The notes: generated from the letters alone by a model not told the origin. Counted from the first letter of the stretch, positions 44,876-56,105 are shown. The stretch: DNA of 64,000 nt from Achatina immaculata (GCA_009760885.1 CM019719.1:35381584-35445583); one strand, 5' to 3'. Program-made: numbers and translations.

Positions 44876-45300
44876 CTATGCGAATCAATGCCCAGAGCTC
44901 TCCTTCTAGTTTCTTTAAACAACATTTCTGATCAAAATTTATTCTGGCAGAATAAAGAAATTAAATTAGGAATGAAAGAGTTAAAATGGTGGAGCAATGC
45001 CGTGTATTAAGTTTCGTTTTTCATTTTATCCTTGCAGGGCAAAATACAAAGTTTCTAAACAAGATTGGAAGTAGTTTTAGCTCTTTTATTTTAAATGTTA
45101 AAATACTTTAAGCCGTCTTAAGGGTTTTTAACTATTTTGTTATACAATTTTGTCCGTAGTTGACAGTTATTTGTAAACGCTTTAAAAAACAGTAAAAACT
45201 TGGGTGTTTTTTGTGTGTGTGTGGATATTTTAAGAGTTAAAAGGAAAAAAAATTATAAGAAAAGAGATTACTTCATTTTATTTCACAATTTAAAATTTTT
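44876..45300. other. Non-coding, nothing recognised
   Basis: AT-rich sequence without a recognised gene or element. Confidence 0.5.
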
Positions 45301-45301
45301 T

Positions 45302-45424
45302 TTTCCTACTTACATTACACTTCAGTATTAGTTCCTTCTACTTACATTACACTTCAGTATTAGTTCCTTCTACTTACATTACACTTCAGTGTTAGTACCT
45401 AGTGTAACTACGTATATATATACG

Positions 45425-45455
<31 letters not shown>
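45302..45455. repeat. 32-bp triplet and a TATACGTATATA palindrome
   Basis: Three 32-bp units of CTTCTACTTACATTACACTT plus CAGTATTAGTTC (45302-45400), then a self-complementary (TA)n stretch with TACGTATATATATACGTATA at 45411-45430 and pure TA to 45452. Confidence 0.88.
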
Positions 45456-45462
<7 letters not shown>

Positions 45463-45975
45463 ATCAACACATGCCGTTTCCTCCTTCTACACCAGTTCCT
45501 CAGCCACTTTCAGTATATCCATCCTATCTATATGAATCATATCTGTTGCAACAGCGTTAGGGGCAACATGATACTTGTGAGAAGGACCATAAATTACTGA
45601 ATGTGATAAAACAATTAAGATCTTTAGTCAGTAAGTAACTTTTCGGGTTTTTTTCTAAATGAGAAAGTTTGTATCATAATTGTAAGCTGGCTATTTCCGT
45701 ATCCTAATTACATCAGAGGACAGCTTTTGATAACCTTGTGGAATATAATAGTCAGAATGCACAAAATTGACGAGGTCTCTGCTTACTTCCAGTGATTATC
45801 CTGGAAACAGGCAACTGTGCGATTACATCCTGGACTAGCAGATCAGTTATTGATGGGGTCACCATGGCAACGGATCGTGCTGAGAACTGTATTTCGTAGA
45901 GTCCACTCTTAGGAGGTGTAAAAGATCAAATTAACCCAGCTATGCCATGGAAGCACTTAGAGGATATTAAGTTGA
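45456..45975. other. Non-coding, nothing recognised
   Basis: No coding potential or known repeat was recognised in this unique-looking sequence. Confidence 0.5.
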
Positions 45976-46210
45976 AGGCCTTATTTTCTTTAACCAGTCG
46001 AAGCACTAAAAGGTGATCTGGTCAGCGCAATGTCTGGCCGTCTTCCTTCCTCTTTCCGGAAGAAGTCAGGAACGCATTTTTACAGCTCGGTGACTGACTG
46101 AAAGGGGGGGGGGGGGTTGGAGAGGAGGGACGCAGCTTATCCAGCCAGATTCGAACCCAAAGCCTTCGCCATGAAGGACTAGTGTGCGTACCACACCGCA
46201 TCTCAGGTAT
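45976..46210 (-). mobile_element. SINE-B, tRNA-derived
   Basis: Minus-strand copy. CCAGATTCGAACCCAAAGCC (complement of a B box, 46142-46161), CTTCGCCATGAAGGACTAGT and GTACCACACCGCATCTCAGG form the tRNA-like head. GGTCAGCGCAATGTCTGGCC and GTCTTCCTTCCTC form the shared core. A poly-G run near 46105-46115 interrupts the body. Confidence 0.8.
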
Positions 46211-46992
46211 CACCAATAAAAGTGAACATGTTCTCTATCGACTTGATGCTTTCTCTTCGTGATCTCAACCTTGGTGTCAGTTCTAAGAACACTAAGTTCC
46301 CATTATCAAGGAGATTCTCATAATTTACTTATAACTAGGCCATATTGTTATGTACATAATTTTACGATTTCTTTTTACATCATTCAGACCTACCAGTAGT
46401 AGAAATGCGAGGAATGTCTCCTTGGCTCTTTTCAAGTGCACACCAATGTCTACTTTCAAAAGAAAAAAAAATGCCCACACTTTCGTTGAGAATGAAGAGC
46501 AGGATAGCAGAATGTAGAAGTGACTTAGCTAAACAAATAATTGTTTACTTTGATGTTGTTACTATTCGGTTCTCTGCTTAAATACCTGCTTAATGTTCTT
46601 CATTTTAAAAATTAATATAATACATACGTGACCATGTTATGCTGTTAAAACGAACTTAATACCCATGGGAAAAAATTGTATACAATTTCATTCGAATTTT
46701 GTAAACCGTGAAATAGGGTATCATATTTCTGGGTTGTTCTATGGCTACGGTCTGTATGTGTATATAGTGGGTGGGCGGTGGGGTTTAAATTAAACAGATT
46801 TAACCATTGTGAGATGCTAACATGACATTTCGCTGGCATCTGCACCGTGACCTGTGTCACAGTGATACAGCATGAGACAACAAAGTAGGCCAGAAACTGC
46901 TACTAATATTAGCCTGACAAAATCGTGAGGTCCTGCAGGTATACACATTTCTATATAACGTATCTAGTACATTATGTTACCCCCACCCACTT
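46211..46992. other. Non-coding, nothing recognised
   Basis: AT-rich stretch without a recognised gene, RNA or element. Confidence 0.5.
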
Positions 46993-47534
46993 TAGAATTG
47001 CAAAAGCAGCATTGTCCTTTAAAAACCTTGAGAACATATGGAATTCAAAAGTTATAAGCACAAAAACCAAGTTAAGATTATTCAATTGAAATGTGATATC
47101 CACCCTCATTTATGCATGCGAAAGCTGGAAATCAACTAAAGAAATAGACAAGGAAGTAGTCTCTTTCGAAAACACATGTCTAAGGAAAATACTTGGTAAG
47201 AAGTAGAACGAATTTAAGAACAACGCAGAGATAAGACAGATGAGCAAACAACAACCTGTCTCATGTGTGATCAGAAAGAGAAGATGGACATATATAGGCC
47301 ATGTGATGTAAAGAAACAATCAGAGAATCCCAAAACAAGCTATCACGTGGGGCACAACAGGCCGAAGAAAAAGAGGTCGACCACGTGAAACTCTAAAGAA
47401 GACATTGTTAAGAGAAGCCAGTTTAGCGGGCATAACATCCCTTGATGACAGTGAAAAACTCGCAGAAAATAGGAAAACTTGGCAAACAACTATGTGAGCC
47501 CTATGTGACGTTTAACGGCACGGGAAGGATGTAA
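46993..47534 (+). mobile_element. RTE-like LINE copy F3c, 3' fragment
   Basis: Starts at TTTAGAATTGCAAAAGCAGC (18755-18774 has the near-identical sequence) and ends TTTAACGGCACGGGAAGGAT (47511-47530). Encoded pieces match the F3a copy (CESWKSTKE, IRQMSKQQPVS, PKTSYHVGHNRPKKKRS-like), with stops and frameshifts. Same 3' end as F3a, different 5' truncation. Confidence 0.87.
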
Positions 47535-47796
47535 GAAGTCTTTGTTTATTTGTTTTCTTTTTAGAGAAACTTTAACATACTATAACTTTAAGAGTAATAT
47601 ACTAAAGCTATTATAATTATGTAAGATGTACAATAGACAAGTAGAGAGATCTACAGCATCGTGGTGATCCTTTCTCTTCAACAGAATGAAGTCTTGGTGT
47701 TGTTCTACCCGTCCTAAGATATTGTGACTGCCCCCACTTGAGTAATTTGGAACACTTATTAAAATATCTGATTCTTTCGTTTTCGTCATCTGCACA
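47535..47796. other. Non-coding, nothing recognised
   Basis: AT-rich sequence between a LINE fragment and the tandem dimer carrying the second Penelope-like element. Confidence 0.5.
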
Positions 47797-47862
47797 ATTC
47801 GAGCGCGCTGGTGATGACCATATCAAAGTTTGAAAACCGCTGATACTGCGAACTATCATCTG

Positions 47863-49502
47863 ATAAAGGTAGATAGAGGTGCATGGTGCAGTTTTACAAG
47901 GTGGCAGAGGGAGTGATTAAGTGAGAAAACACAAACAGAAAGTATGAAAGTAATATGAGAATGTATACATGAAAAACATACAACATCAAATATTTCGGCG
48001 TGAGCCTTTTTCAAGGATTACATACATAAACAAGACCAAACATATAACTAAACGAAAAACTTATCTTACTGGCATCCTCCAAAAGTAGGAAACACAAGAA
48101 TGCGTGTCCCACAGACGAGGCATAGAGACCACGAGGGACCACAAAGGATATCAGATGAAGCAAATAGGAAAGAAGAAGTGGAAAAAGGGAGATAAACAGG
48201 GCGGGGAGAGGGGGAAGGGTAATAGACACATGTAAGCCGCTAGAGAAGCAGGGATCAGGGGGAGGGAATGGGAAGCGGAGAGATAATGAATGAAGAACCA
48301 GACCGAGCCTGATACACGTGAACCTTTTAGTAGCCTACAGACGGGACAAGAACCTCGGGGACCTTTTAGTTCGAAGTCGCCTTAAGATAGATGACGCATT
48401 TTATGATACCAAATGTTGCGGACGTCGTAGATGCAACACTTGCCCGTTTGTTGTCGAGGCTAGCCAGATCCCCTTCCCTAAGTCCTGAACTGATAGTTCA
48501 GGAGGGTTTCACTTGCACTTCACGCAATGTTATTTATGCTATTATGTGCAAACGTTGTGATATGAATATATAGTGGAGACTGGTTTACGCTTAGGAAATC
48601 GTTTTCGTCAACATCTTAACGACATTTCTAAGAGGGCTTGGACACCTGTGGCTAAACATTTTTTCCTTAGCAACCACAGGGAAAAACATGAAATTTCTGT
48701 TAGTGCGATCCGCTATTGTTCTGCTGACTTACGATCTCGGAGGGTCCTATAACAGCACCTTATTTTCCAGACTGGCTGTCTCCACCCAGCTGGAATTAAC
48801 AATGTCGTCATCTTCTTTTAACTTCTTTAGGTTTTCACTTTTTTCTGCGATTTATACTCTACTTTATTGTTTCTGTTTCTTTCTTGTTTCTTGTTACTTT
48901 CTAGCTTCCATCCCTACCACCACCTTCTCTTCTTCTCTGGTGTCCTATAACATCCGGGTCTTGTCATATTTACCAGTTTCACATTATCTCCCTGCTTCCC
49001 TGCCCCACCACGTTTTGCGTCTCCAGCGGCTTACAGGTGTTTGTTTAAGGCCTCTTCTGTTCTTCATTCATTCTCTTTCCGCTTCCCCTCCCCCCAGGAC
49101 ACCTGCTTCTCTAGCGGCTTACAGGTGTCTATTGCCCTTTTCCCCTCCCCTACCTGTTTCTCTCCTTTTTCCGCCTCTTCTTTCCAATTGGCTTCTTCTG
49201 ATATCCTTTACGCCTTCCGTGGTCTCTATGCCTCGTCTATGGGACACGCATTCTTGTGTTTCCTACTTTTTTTTCGAATAGTTATATGTTTTGTTTTGTT
49301 TGTGTATGTAATCCTTGAAAAAGGCTCACGCCGAAATATTTGATGTTGTATGTTTTTCATGTATACATTCTCATCTTACTCTCATACTTTCTGTTTGTTT
49401 TCTCTCACTTACTCACTCCTTCTGTCGCCTTGTAAAACTGCACCATGCACCTCTTTCCACCTTTATTATTTGAACCAGTTTTACTGCAGTCGCCATCCCT
49501 TT
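47863..49502 (+). mobile_element. Penelope-like retroelement, copy 2, with inverted arms
   Basis: Flanked by a 13-bp duplication with one mismatch: GAACTATCATCTG (47850-47862) and GAACTATCATTTG (49503-49515). The inverted arms are longer than in copy 1: about 430 bp, 47868-48298 pairing with about 49055-49475, ending GATAGAGGTGCATGGTGC on the left and GCACCATGCACCTC on the right. The + coding sequence begins abruptly at TEPDTRE (48300). Right-hand sequence beyond the arm (TATTTGAACCAGTTTTACTG) is equivalent to copy 1, so the 3' end is shared and the 5' truncation differs. Confidence 0.88.
48299..48840 (+). pseudogene. Penelope-like Cys cluster and GIY-YIG endonuclease remnant
   Basis: Starts at QTEPDTRE, then RQEPRGPF-like sequence out of frame, then the Cys cluster near 48414-48455 and FPKS. 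Next comes NVIYAIMCKRCDM (48524-48562), the GIY-YIG strand, with the catalytic GIY-YIG loop readable in the next frame around 48567-48600. RQHLNDISKRAWTPVAKHFF, then SAIRYCSADLRSRRVL and QTGCLHPAGINNV follow. A 3-residue region around 48562 is scrambled by a frameshift. The RT domain is missing. Confidence 0.8.
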
Positions 49503-49705
49503 GAACTATCATTTGCACATGTTAAAATAAAACTATATATATATAAGTTTGGCTATTCCGTCCCAAACTTCATGGAACCCATTCGAGCGTGCTGGTGATG
49601 CCCATATCAAAGTGTGAAAACCGCTGATACTGCGAAATATCATTTGTATATGTTAAAATAAAACTGTATATAAGTTTGGTTTCGTCCGTCCCAGACTTCA
49701 TGGAA

Positions 49706-50540
49706 AACACGACATGCAGCTCTGTTTGTCGCACACAGTATAGAATCTCATGCAGTTGTGCTTTCGGTTTGAAGTACCCTTTTTTTCTTCTACCTTTAGC
49801 GGCGTCTAATAAAGGTAGGTAATGTAAATATGCAAGTATTTGACAGTTCATATTCCAATGCTTCTTTTATGTAATCGTCGCCGTTGCTAATGTACACTTG
49901 TCAGTATTCGCCAAGAATGCCTTCGTCTGGAACTATTTTTTGAGAGCTTCGAGTAGAGAAAGTGCAGGTACTATGTTTATATATTAACTATTTGCTACCT
50001 AGATCACAAACAGAAACAAAAGAAACAGGAGAGCTAGGAAAATATAAAGCAACAGTGATATAACCTTTTTTTTAAATGGCCTCCTGTTTCTAAGCTTGGA
50101 GTTTGAGAAAAGACATCTTTCTTGTCTGTCAAACAGTTGTTTCATACAAGAACAAAATGACAAATAAAGTGAATCTCCAGATCTCTAATCTTCAACTGGA
50201 CATTCTTCGCACACTTGATGTGTAGCCAACCACAGATTTTCTTATATAACCAGGCCTAACCATGTGGTTTAGATCTTAGAAGTTATCGGGGACAGCCAAG
50301 TTAACCTAAGAAACCAAAGCTTAATTTAGTATACAAATTGTTACATAACTTTATTTGATGATAGTTTTCCTTGTAGTTATTGAATAACAAAAAAAATTTT
50401 TTTTTTGGGGGGGGGGGGAATGAACCACTTGACTAAGAAAACTTTGACACAAAAACTGAAACACGAAAACTGTTTTTGTTTGAGAAAACTTTTGAAAAAA
50501 TTACAGGAAATTATTGAAGAATGGGGGGGGGGGGGGGGGG
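49706..50540. other. Non-coding with homopolymers
   Basis: No gene recognised. G runs at about 50407-50418 and 50524-50542 and an A tract before them. Confidence 0.5.
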
Positions 50541-50544
50541 GGCT

Positions 50545-50690
50545 CACCTGGACAAGAGCAGAAAAAAAGGCGAAGGACAGGCATTTGTGGAAAACCCTTG
50601 CGGAAGCCTCATGTGCCCTGGGCACTTAAGGTTCAGAGAAAGAGAGAGAGAGAGGGAGAGAGAGAGAGAGAGAGAGATATTGAAGAATGG
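50545..50690 (+). mobile_element. LINE 3' fragment, family F6, ending in a (GA)n run
   Basis: AGAGCAGAAAAAAAGGCGAA through GGGCACTTAAGGTTC (50555-50635) is the 3' end of the family seen at 19575 and 56828 (KKAKDRHLWKTLAEASCALG), followed directly by a (GA)n microsatellite to about 50677. Confidence 0.8.
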
Positions 50691-50811
50691 GGGTAGAAAT
50701 GTATACAAAAGTGGTCACGCTTTTCGCGCTAATTTTTATACAATATAAACAAGAAACGCTATCATTCAGGAAACAAAAAAAAAAAAAAATGAGATTTGTA
50801 AAATGAGATAT

Positions 50812-51180
50812 CAATTATGTATAACTGTACGGAGCAGAAACTTGGACTCCAAGCACAAATGCCAGAGAGAAGGATTAATGCAGCAAAAAATATGAGGTCA
50901 TATATCAAGGAGAATGAAAAGAACTAATGCGTTTCTCAAAGAAATAAGAATCAAGAAAACAAAATATTTTGGCCATATCAAAAGAAGTAACGATATGCTG
51001 AAGGAAAGGTGGAATGAAGAAAAAAAAAGCGAGAAATAGAGATATAGATGAAAATATAGTATATGAAAGTGGACATGATGCAGCTGGGCAGAGTGCGCCA
51101 TCAAGGCGATGGAGCGCTGAAGTTGGAGATTCATTAACGCCAACCTTTGTACTAAAGACGGCACATGATGATGATGATAT
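50812..51180 (+). mobile_element. LINE 3' fragment with (ATG)n tail, family F9
   Basis: Broken frame: LYGAETWTPSTNARE-like sequence near 50825-50865, FLKEIRIKKTKYFGHIKRSN (50933-50990), then a degraded body and IKAMER...SWRFINANLCTK ending CGGCACATGATGATGATGAT at 51160-51179. Confidence 0.78.
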
Positions 51181-51640
51181 AAGAAAATATTTGTTAAAAA
51201 AAAAAAGACGAACCGAAAAACGACTATCCGTTCGGCATACAGCCAGATCGTACAAACATTCACATGCACACAAGTTTATACATACAAACACTACACACAC
51301 AAAATGTTTATAACCCCGAACACCCCACACGATTATAAAAAAAGACAAATAAACCGAAATGAAGTTTTCACCGCACAGTTTTACCAATTCATGTTTGGAA
51401 GAGCAAGTAATACGCGCGACCTGTTCCCGGTTATTTCAAGTATAGTTCAAAAAGTGCAGAAAAGATCAAATGTCTAAAAATAGACGTGGATATTATAAAT
51501 GTAAGACTTAAGTAAATATTTATGCACCTGCTCTGACTGCAAGTTATTACGACTTCGTGATCGAAGTTATCAAGGTGAGAACGTAGATGTGCTGACGTAG
51601 TGCTCTATAATTAGAAATACAAGGGACTGAAGGGGATGGG
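51181..51640. other. Non-coding, nothing recognised
   Basis: AT-rich, with an ACACA-rich stretch near 51240-51305. No gene was recognised. Confidence 0.5.
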
Positions 51641-51649
51641 AAAGGCAAG

Positions 51650-52460
51650 CAGCGATGCCTAAAATGCCATGCAACAACAGTAGCCTAAAATGTCACGCAG
51701 TAACAGTGGACTAAAATGTCATGCGACAACAATGTCATAAATGTCTTGCAGTAACAGTGGCTTAAAATGTCATGCAACAACAATGGTCTAAACTGTCATG
51801 CAGTAACAGTGGCCTAAAATGTCATGCAGTAACGGTGACATAAAATGTCATTAAACAACAGTAGCCTAAATATCATGCAATAACCGTGGCCTAAAATGTA
51901 ATGCAACAACAAAAATCTAAAATGTCATGCAACAACAAAAGTCTAAAATAACAACAAAAGTCTAAATGTCATGCAGCAACAGTGAGCTAAAATGTCATGC
52001 AGTAACAGTGGCCTAAAATAAAATGCAGTAACAGTGGTCTAAATGTCATGAAACAATATTGGCTTAAAATGTCACGCAGTAACAATGGGCTAAAATGCCA
52101 TGCAATAACGGTAACATAATATATCATGTAACAGCAGTGGCCTAAAATATAATGAAACAACAATAGCCTAAATTGTCATACTACAACAGTGTCCTAAACT
52201 GTCATGTAACAGCAGTAGCCTAAAATGCCATGCAACAACAGAGGCTTAAAATCTCATGCAACAAAAGTTTTAAAAACTCATATAAAAAGAAAAGCCTAAA
52301 AATCTTCAACAACAACAGAGACCTAAAGCCTCTTTCAGCAACAGGGACCTAAATTCTCATACAACAATAACGATCGAAATATCAGTCAACAACAGAAGCT
52401 TCAAGTCTCATGCAACAACAGCAGCCAAAATCTCAGTCAACAACACTGGTCTAGTTCCAT
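51650..52460. repeat. 25-26 bp minisatellite, about 30 degenerate units
   Basis: The consensus AAAATGTCATGCAACAACAG plus TGGCCT recurs throughout, alternating ATGCAGTAACAGTGGC and ATGCAACAACAATGGT variants. Units become diverged toward the right end (52270-52460). Confidence 0.92.
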
Positions 52461-52594
52461 AACCTCTTGGAGTTAGTTACACACTTGATTGTTTGTTTCT
52501 TTCTTTGTTTCTTTGTTTGTCTGTTTGTTTACGTTGTTTATTTTAGCACTGTTCTTAATATACCCAATGCATTGCCAGCAAAAACCTTTCGGAT

Positions 52595-52800
52595 AACGAT
52601 TCTAAAGACGCACTTCATAAAGTGCAGTGCCAACTGGAAGACCATGGGTTCGATCCCGGGACCGGAAAAAAAGCAACAACTCACAAGACCTGTGGGAGTC
52701 ATGACCCAGAGGGGCCCACCCCCCTTAGAGTGTCAGGAGTTTAAAGGGCCGAAACACTTGTCTGAGGGGGGGGGGGTACTTCCTCTGATGATCTGAAGGA
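52595..52800 (+). mobile_element. tRNA-like SINE, family C (tentative)
   Basis: GGAAGACCATGGGTTCGATC plus CCGGGACCGG (52637-52666) contains a good RNA polymerase III B box (GGTTCGATCCC). The following 130 bp is GC-richer than its surroundings and includes a poly-G run near 52768. No second copy exists in the window. Confidence 0.5.
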
Positions 52801-52984
52801 GTTGTGCTGTTGTTCCGCTCTCTACGGTAGAGAGTTTCCTGCATACTTTTTCATATCAGTTTCTTTTAATTTTTTCATGTCTATATTTCGTACAAAAATA
52901 ACCTTCCCTGATAATGGTTTACAAAGCTTATATCAAGCTTTCAGACTGTATAGTTTAGACATAAGGCTTTTGTGGTGAAATAAT

Positions 52985-53200
52985 TAGTGCTTTCATTTCT
53001 TATTACAATTGTTGCTGGTTCCATTCCGGCTAGAGGCGCTCAGAGGAAACTGACTCCCGTTAGGCCAGGCCAGGCCAGGGAAAGAAAGATGTGTGGGTGG
53101 GGTACTGATCATATCGCCCTGGTGTCTGTTGAGAGGTTACAGAAAATATGGGTACAAACATCGAATTTCCTCCATTCTTAGTGGTAACAGATAAGTGCTC
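52985..53200 (+). mobile_element. Possible tRNA-like SINE (tentative)
   Basis: TGTTGCTGGTTCCATTCCGG (53010-53029) resembles a B box, and the following 120 bp is GC-richer than its flanks, with a CCAGG triplet repeat at 53062-53078. Supported by one motif only. Confidence 0.35.
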
Positions 53201-53269
53201 TGTTTTTTTTTTTAATGTTCAAATTTTAGATGTCTATGACGTAATGTCCATATGCCATTTCTACTTGGT

Positions 53270-53648
53270 TCCAGATTGAAACGGGCGTGAAACAAGGATG
53301 TACATTATCTCCCTTGCTTTTTGGAATTTCCATAGACTTCATAATGAACAAACAAAAAAAAAGAAGGTAAAACGGGCATTCATTGGGTATATGAAAACCA
53401 CCTGGAAGATCTTGATTTTGTAGATGACATAACTGTTATCAGTGACAATGTGAAATCAATGCAAGGAAAAAAAAACAGATACCCTGTCTTCAATGGTTAG
53501 TAAAATAGGACTTGAAATTAACAAGGACAAAATAAAAATAATGAAACTTCTCATTAACTAAGCAGGAAAAATATACATAAAAGGAACAGCTATTGAAGAA
53601 GTAAAACATTTGCATATCTCGGCAGCTACATAGACCAGGATGGTGACC
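53270..53648 (+). mobile_element. RTE-like LINE RT core, family F3d
   Basis: Frame-broken RT palm: ETGVKQGCTLSPLLFGISID (53280-53338), then YENHLEDLDFVDDITVISDN (catalytic box FVDD, expected FADD, near 53420), SKIGLEINKDKIKIM and a degraded ending SAATYRPGWT at 53610-53647. That ending corresponds to F3a's YLGSYIDQDGD in another frame. It is cut by the transposon that begins about 53648. Confidence 0.83.
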
Positions 53649-54295
53649 TTGCCGGCCAATGAATATCCCCAAATCTGGAAATAAGACGATTGGGAAATGC
53701 TTGTCGCAGCATGGCCATGGACTGACGGGCTGTGTGGGCAGTTGCTTCATCTTGTTGAAACCATATTAGTCTCTTATTTATATTGGCCAAGTCTGGAATG
53801 AAGTATTCAGTTAGCATCTGCACATAAAGATCACTATTAACAGTAAGAGGATGCCAGGTGCCAAAGCGTTCCTAACAGCTGATCGCCGAGGGTTTCTCAG
53901 CAATGCGTTGCGGACTTTTTTGATTTCGTTCAGGTGTCTGTTGAGTTCTTGGACGACCAGTAGATTTGTTATTAAGGCAATTAGCGGTTTCCTTAAATTT
54001 TTTAGCCCACCTCAAAATTGTTTTGTCCTCCGATCGGGAACATTATCACGGGGATGCAACTCAAAATGGCGACGAAACTTTCGTTAAACAGTAATAGACG
54101 CTTCTCCACTTTTAAAATAAGTTTCAACGGTGAATGCGCGATGTTGTGTTTGCCAAGAAGCCATTGTTAAAAATGACAGTTTGTCTGCTTCATCTCTGAC
54201 GTCATGTTTTGTTTTTTTTCACGCGCATTCAGTTTCTGCACACTTCATCAGTTAAATCCAGCCATGCTTTATGCCGGACCCTGTATTAGAGGACT
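53648..54295 (-). mobile_element. Tc1/mariner element with internal deletion
   Basis: Minus-strand transposase. From 54163 it reads MASWQTQHRAFTVETYFKSG, then HTH sequence with stops, and RRSA near 53880. It then jumps to NSDLYVQMLTEYFIPDLANI (53835-53780), WFQQDEATAHTARQSMAMLR with the second catalytic Asp, and RFGDIHWPARSPSWSM at 53626. The first catalytic Asp region (about 160 residues by comparison with the usual family length) is missing. It sits exactly at the 3' break of an F3 LINE, so it inserted into or beside that copy. The ends are not exactly known. Confidence 0.82.
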
Positions 54296-54476
54296 TCACT
54301 AACTGTGTATCTGTTCTGTGTTTCTTTATAACGTTGTCCCAGGTCTAGGTTTAACTGGGTTTTCATTAAGTTTGCTTCTATTTTACAATAACAAATAGGT
54401 CATGGTCATTATTGGAGTCTGTCCCGTGCTTGCATTGTTGCTGTTATTGCTATTGCTTTATTTCACTGGAACTGCG

Positions 54477-54541
54477 GACAGGATGTTCTTAGCGGCCCAC
54501 GCTTTGAGCGGACAGGATGTTCTTAGCGGCCCACGCTTTGA
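54477..54541. repeat. 34-bp direct duplication
   Basis: GCGGACAGGATGTTCTTAGC plus GGCCCACGCTTTGA occurs at 54474 and 54508 without a change. Confidence 0.9.
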
Positions 54542-54712
54542 AGACAGATAAAAGGCATGGTGTCGCACTGTGAGTGAATTACGTGGCTTGTTTGAAGACC
54601 TGAAACAACAACAACAACAAAAGCTTGCTCGGTAAACTTCAGCGCAACAGAGAACTCTTAGAACTCTATCAAGTTAGACAGGCCAACCCTACAACTGGGA
54701 GCGCCAGCAGAG

Positions 54713-54967
54713 AGGTAGGATAAAGTCTTGACAATCACGAGGTAGAGGTAGGATAAAGTCTTGACAATCACGAGGTAGAGGTAGGATAAAGTCTCGACAA
54801 TCACGAGGTAGAGATAGGATAAAGTCTTGACAATCACGAGGTAGAGGTAGGATAAAGTCTTGACAATCACGAGGTAGAGGTAGGATAAAGTCTTGACAAT
54901 CACGAGGTAGAGGTAGGATAAAGTCTTGACAATCACGAGGTAGAGATAGGATAAAGTCTTGACAATC
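54713..54967. repeat. 33-bp minisatellite, about 7.7 units
   Basis: CACGAGGTAGAGGTAGGATA plus AAGTCTTGACAAT repeats from 54713. Single-base variants (CTCGACAAT, GAGATAGG) mark individual units. It abuts a 3' LINE fragment at 54968 and the junction is abrupt. Confidence 0.95.
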
Positions 54968-55160
54968 ACTAGAAGACCGTCTTGGAAGGGTACATAATAG
55001 GGAAAAGAAAGAGAGGAAGACAAAGGCGAAGATGGTTGCAATACATTGTTGATAATCTGCAAATGGATGCATCAGCAGCAGGGCATCTTGCTTACAACCG
55101 AGAGATCTACAAGAAAGCTGTTAGGTAGGCAAAGTTCCGCAAGGGACACGCAGATGACTG
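54968..55160 (+). mobile_element. F2 LINE 3' end fragment
   Basis: On the + strand: KTVLEGYIMGKRKRGRQRRR-like sequence (AGAAGACCGTCTTGGAAGGG at 54971-54990), WLQYIVDNLQMDASAAGHLA, YNREIYKKAVR and AKFRKGHADD, the last 190 bp of the F2 ORF. It ends at GCAGATGACTGAATCACTGG without a clear microsatellite. Confidence 0.85.
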
Positions 55161-55254
55161 AATCACTGGTTTGCTAGCTCTGATAACAGCAAAATAAAGG
55201 TAAAGGCAGCACTGTCATGCTATAAAGGGATACGATATTAGTGCCCATGTTTTT

Positions 55255-55415
55255 GTTAAATTCATGCCAAAGTCTGGAGAATGGAGCCTCACACCTGGCA
55301 GCCTTCCTTTCTTCCCGAAGCAGCAAGTACCCGCTTACACAGCCGGGTGGCTGATTCGAACCACCGACCTTCGAAATGAAAGACTAACGCACTGACTACA
55401 TCGCTCCTCAACAAG
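55255..55415 (-). mobile_element. SINE-B, tRNA-derived
   Basis: On the minus strand: GAGCGATGTAGTCAGTGCGT (A-box-like), TAGTCTTTCATTTCGAAGGT, CGGTGGTTCGAATCAGCCAC (B box GGTTCGAATC). The body CTGGCAGCCTTCCTTTCTTC matches the core shared with 43.0 and 46.0 kb. It has the best preserved tRNA-like head of the family. Confidence 0.85.
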
Positions 55416-55429
55416 GCTCTGTCCTGGCT

Positions 55430-55960
55430 AGTTCGATAGGGTGATACACACGGCGTAGTGGTGACGGACTCTCAAAGCACGTATGCTTAGCAAGACAAAG
55501 AGGGGTTTGCTAAGTGATGAATGGCTTCAGCTTCTGTGACAGTCAAGTGTTACCAGGCTGACGTGGATATATTGCCCGGGGCATGCTGTATTGAGAGGCA
55601 GTGAGGGAGCTGATCATGTTGCCCGTAACCGCTATTGCAACAGACATGATTTCTATAAATAGGACGGATGTACTGAGGTCGGTAGCCGAGGACCTGCTGC
55701 AAGGGGAGGAGGAAAGGGCGTGTGTAGATAATACTCATCTACAGAGCATGAAAGACAGGGGAGTGAGGAAAGTGGAAGGAAGAGCTGGGTGGCTGGCTGG
55801 TAGATTTCGAGGGCGCCTGAACCAACAGCTGACTGGCACATTAGTGTTCATACTCTTCGGTGGTTGCTGAAACAGAGAGCAGAGCATGTATGGGTGTGGT
55901 CAGAGTGCGATGAAGCTAATTCCTAGATTCAAAATTCAAGATGTTAATAAATCTCTTAAT
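55430..55960 (+). pseudogene. LINE RNase H C-terminal remnant (family F8)
   Basis: Frames broken, but the order is recognisable: VVTDSQSTY-like (near 55465), GLLSDEWLQLL (near 55510), CPGHAVLRGS-like at 55575, then DMISINRTDVLRSVAEDLLQ, RGVRKVEGRAGWLAGRFRGR and NQQLTGTLVF. The same tail order appears on the minus strand at 36300-36830 (TDSQSILRK, WLYCPGHNGVHGND, RLTGTISKH), so both belong to one RNase H-bearing LINE family. Confidence 0.75.
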
Positions 55961-56105
55961 TTTAATTTTTAAAAGGGATATATATCCATTTTCTCATGTT
56001 GTATGCCATCCTACAGATGATTGCAGATCGTATGTGTGGAAATACAGGTAAAATATGTAGTGTCTACGTCAAAATATGGAGAAAATTAGACCCACGTGTT
56101 GGAGG

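Larger units (their letters stand above)
47797..49700. repeat. Tandem dimer of about 130 bp, first unit split by the Penelope-like element
   Basis: ATTCGAGCGCGCTGGTGATG (47798) and ATTCGAGCGTGCTGGTGATG (49581) start the two units, which continue ACCGCTGATACTGCGAA, ATATCATTTG, GTTAAAATAAAACT and CCGTCCCA-ACTTCATGGA. Unit 1 is interrupted at 47862/49503 by the element; unit 2 (49580-49705) is intact and shows the pre-insertion sequence. Confidence 0.85.

Noticed and set aside
48688..49281. 197-codon + frame after the GIY-YIG remnant
   Set aside because: Hydrophobic composition, no motif; it overlaps the Penelope-like endonuclease in another frame and runs into the inverted arm.
51014..51313. 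99-codon + frame at the end of a LINE fragment
   Set aside because: It crosses the (ATG)n tail and an A-rich stretch; no conserved domain.
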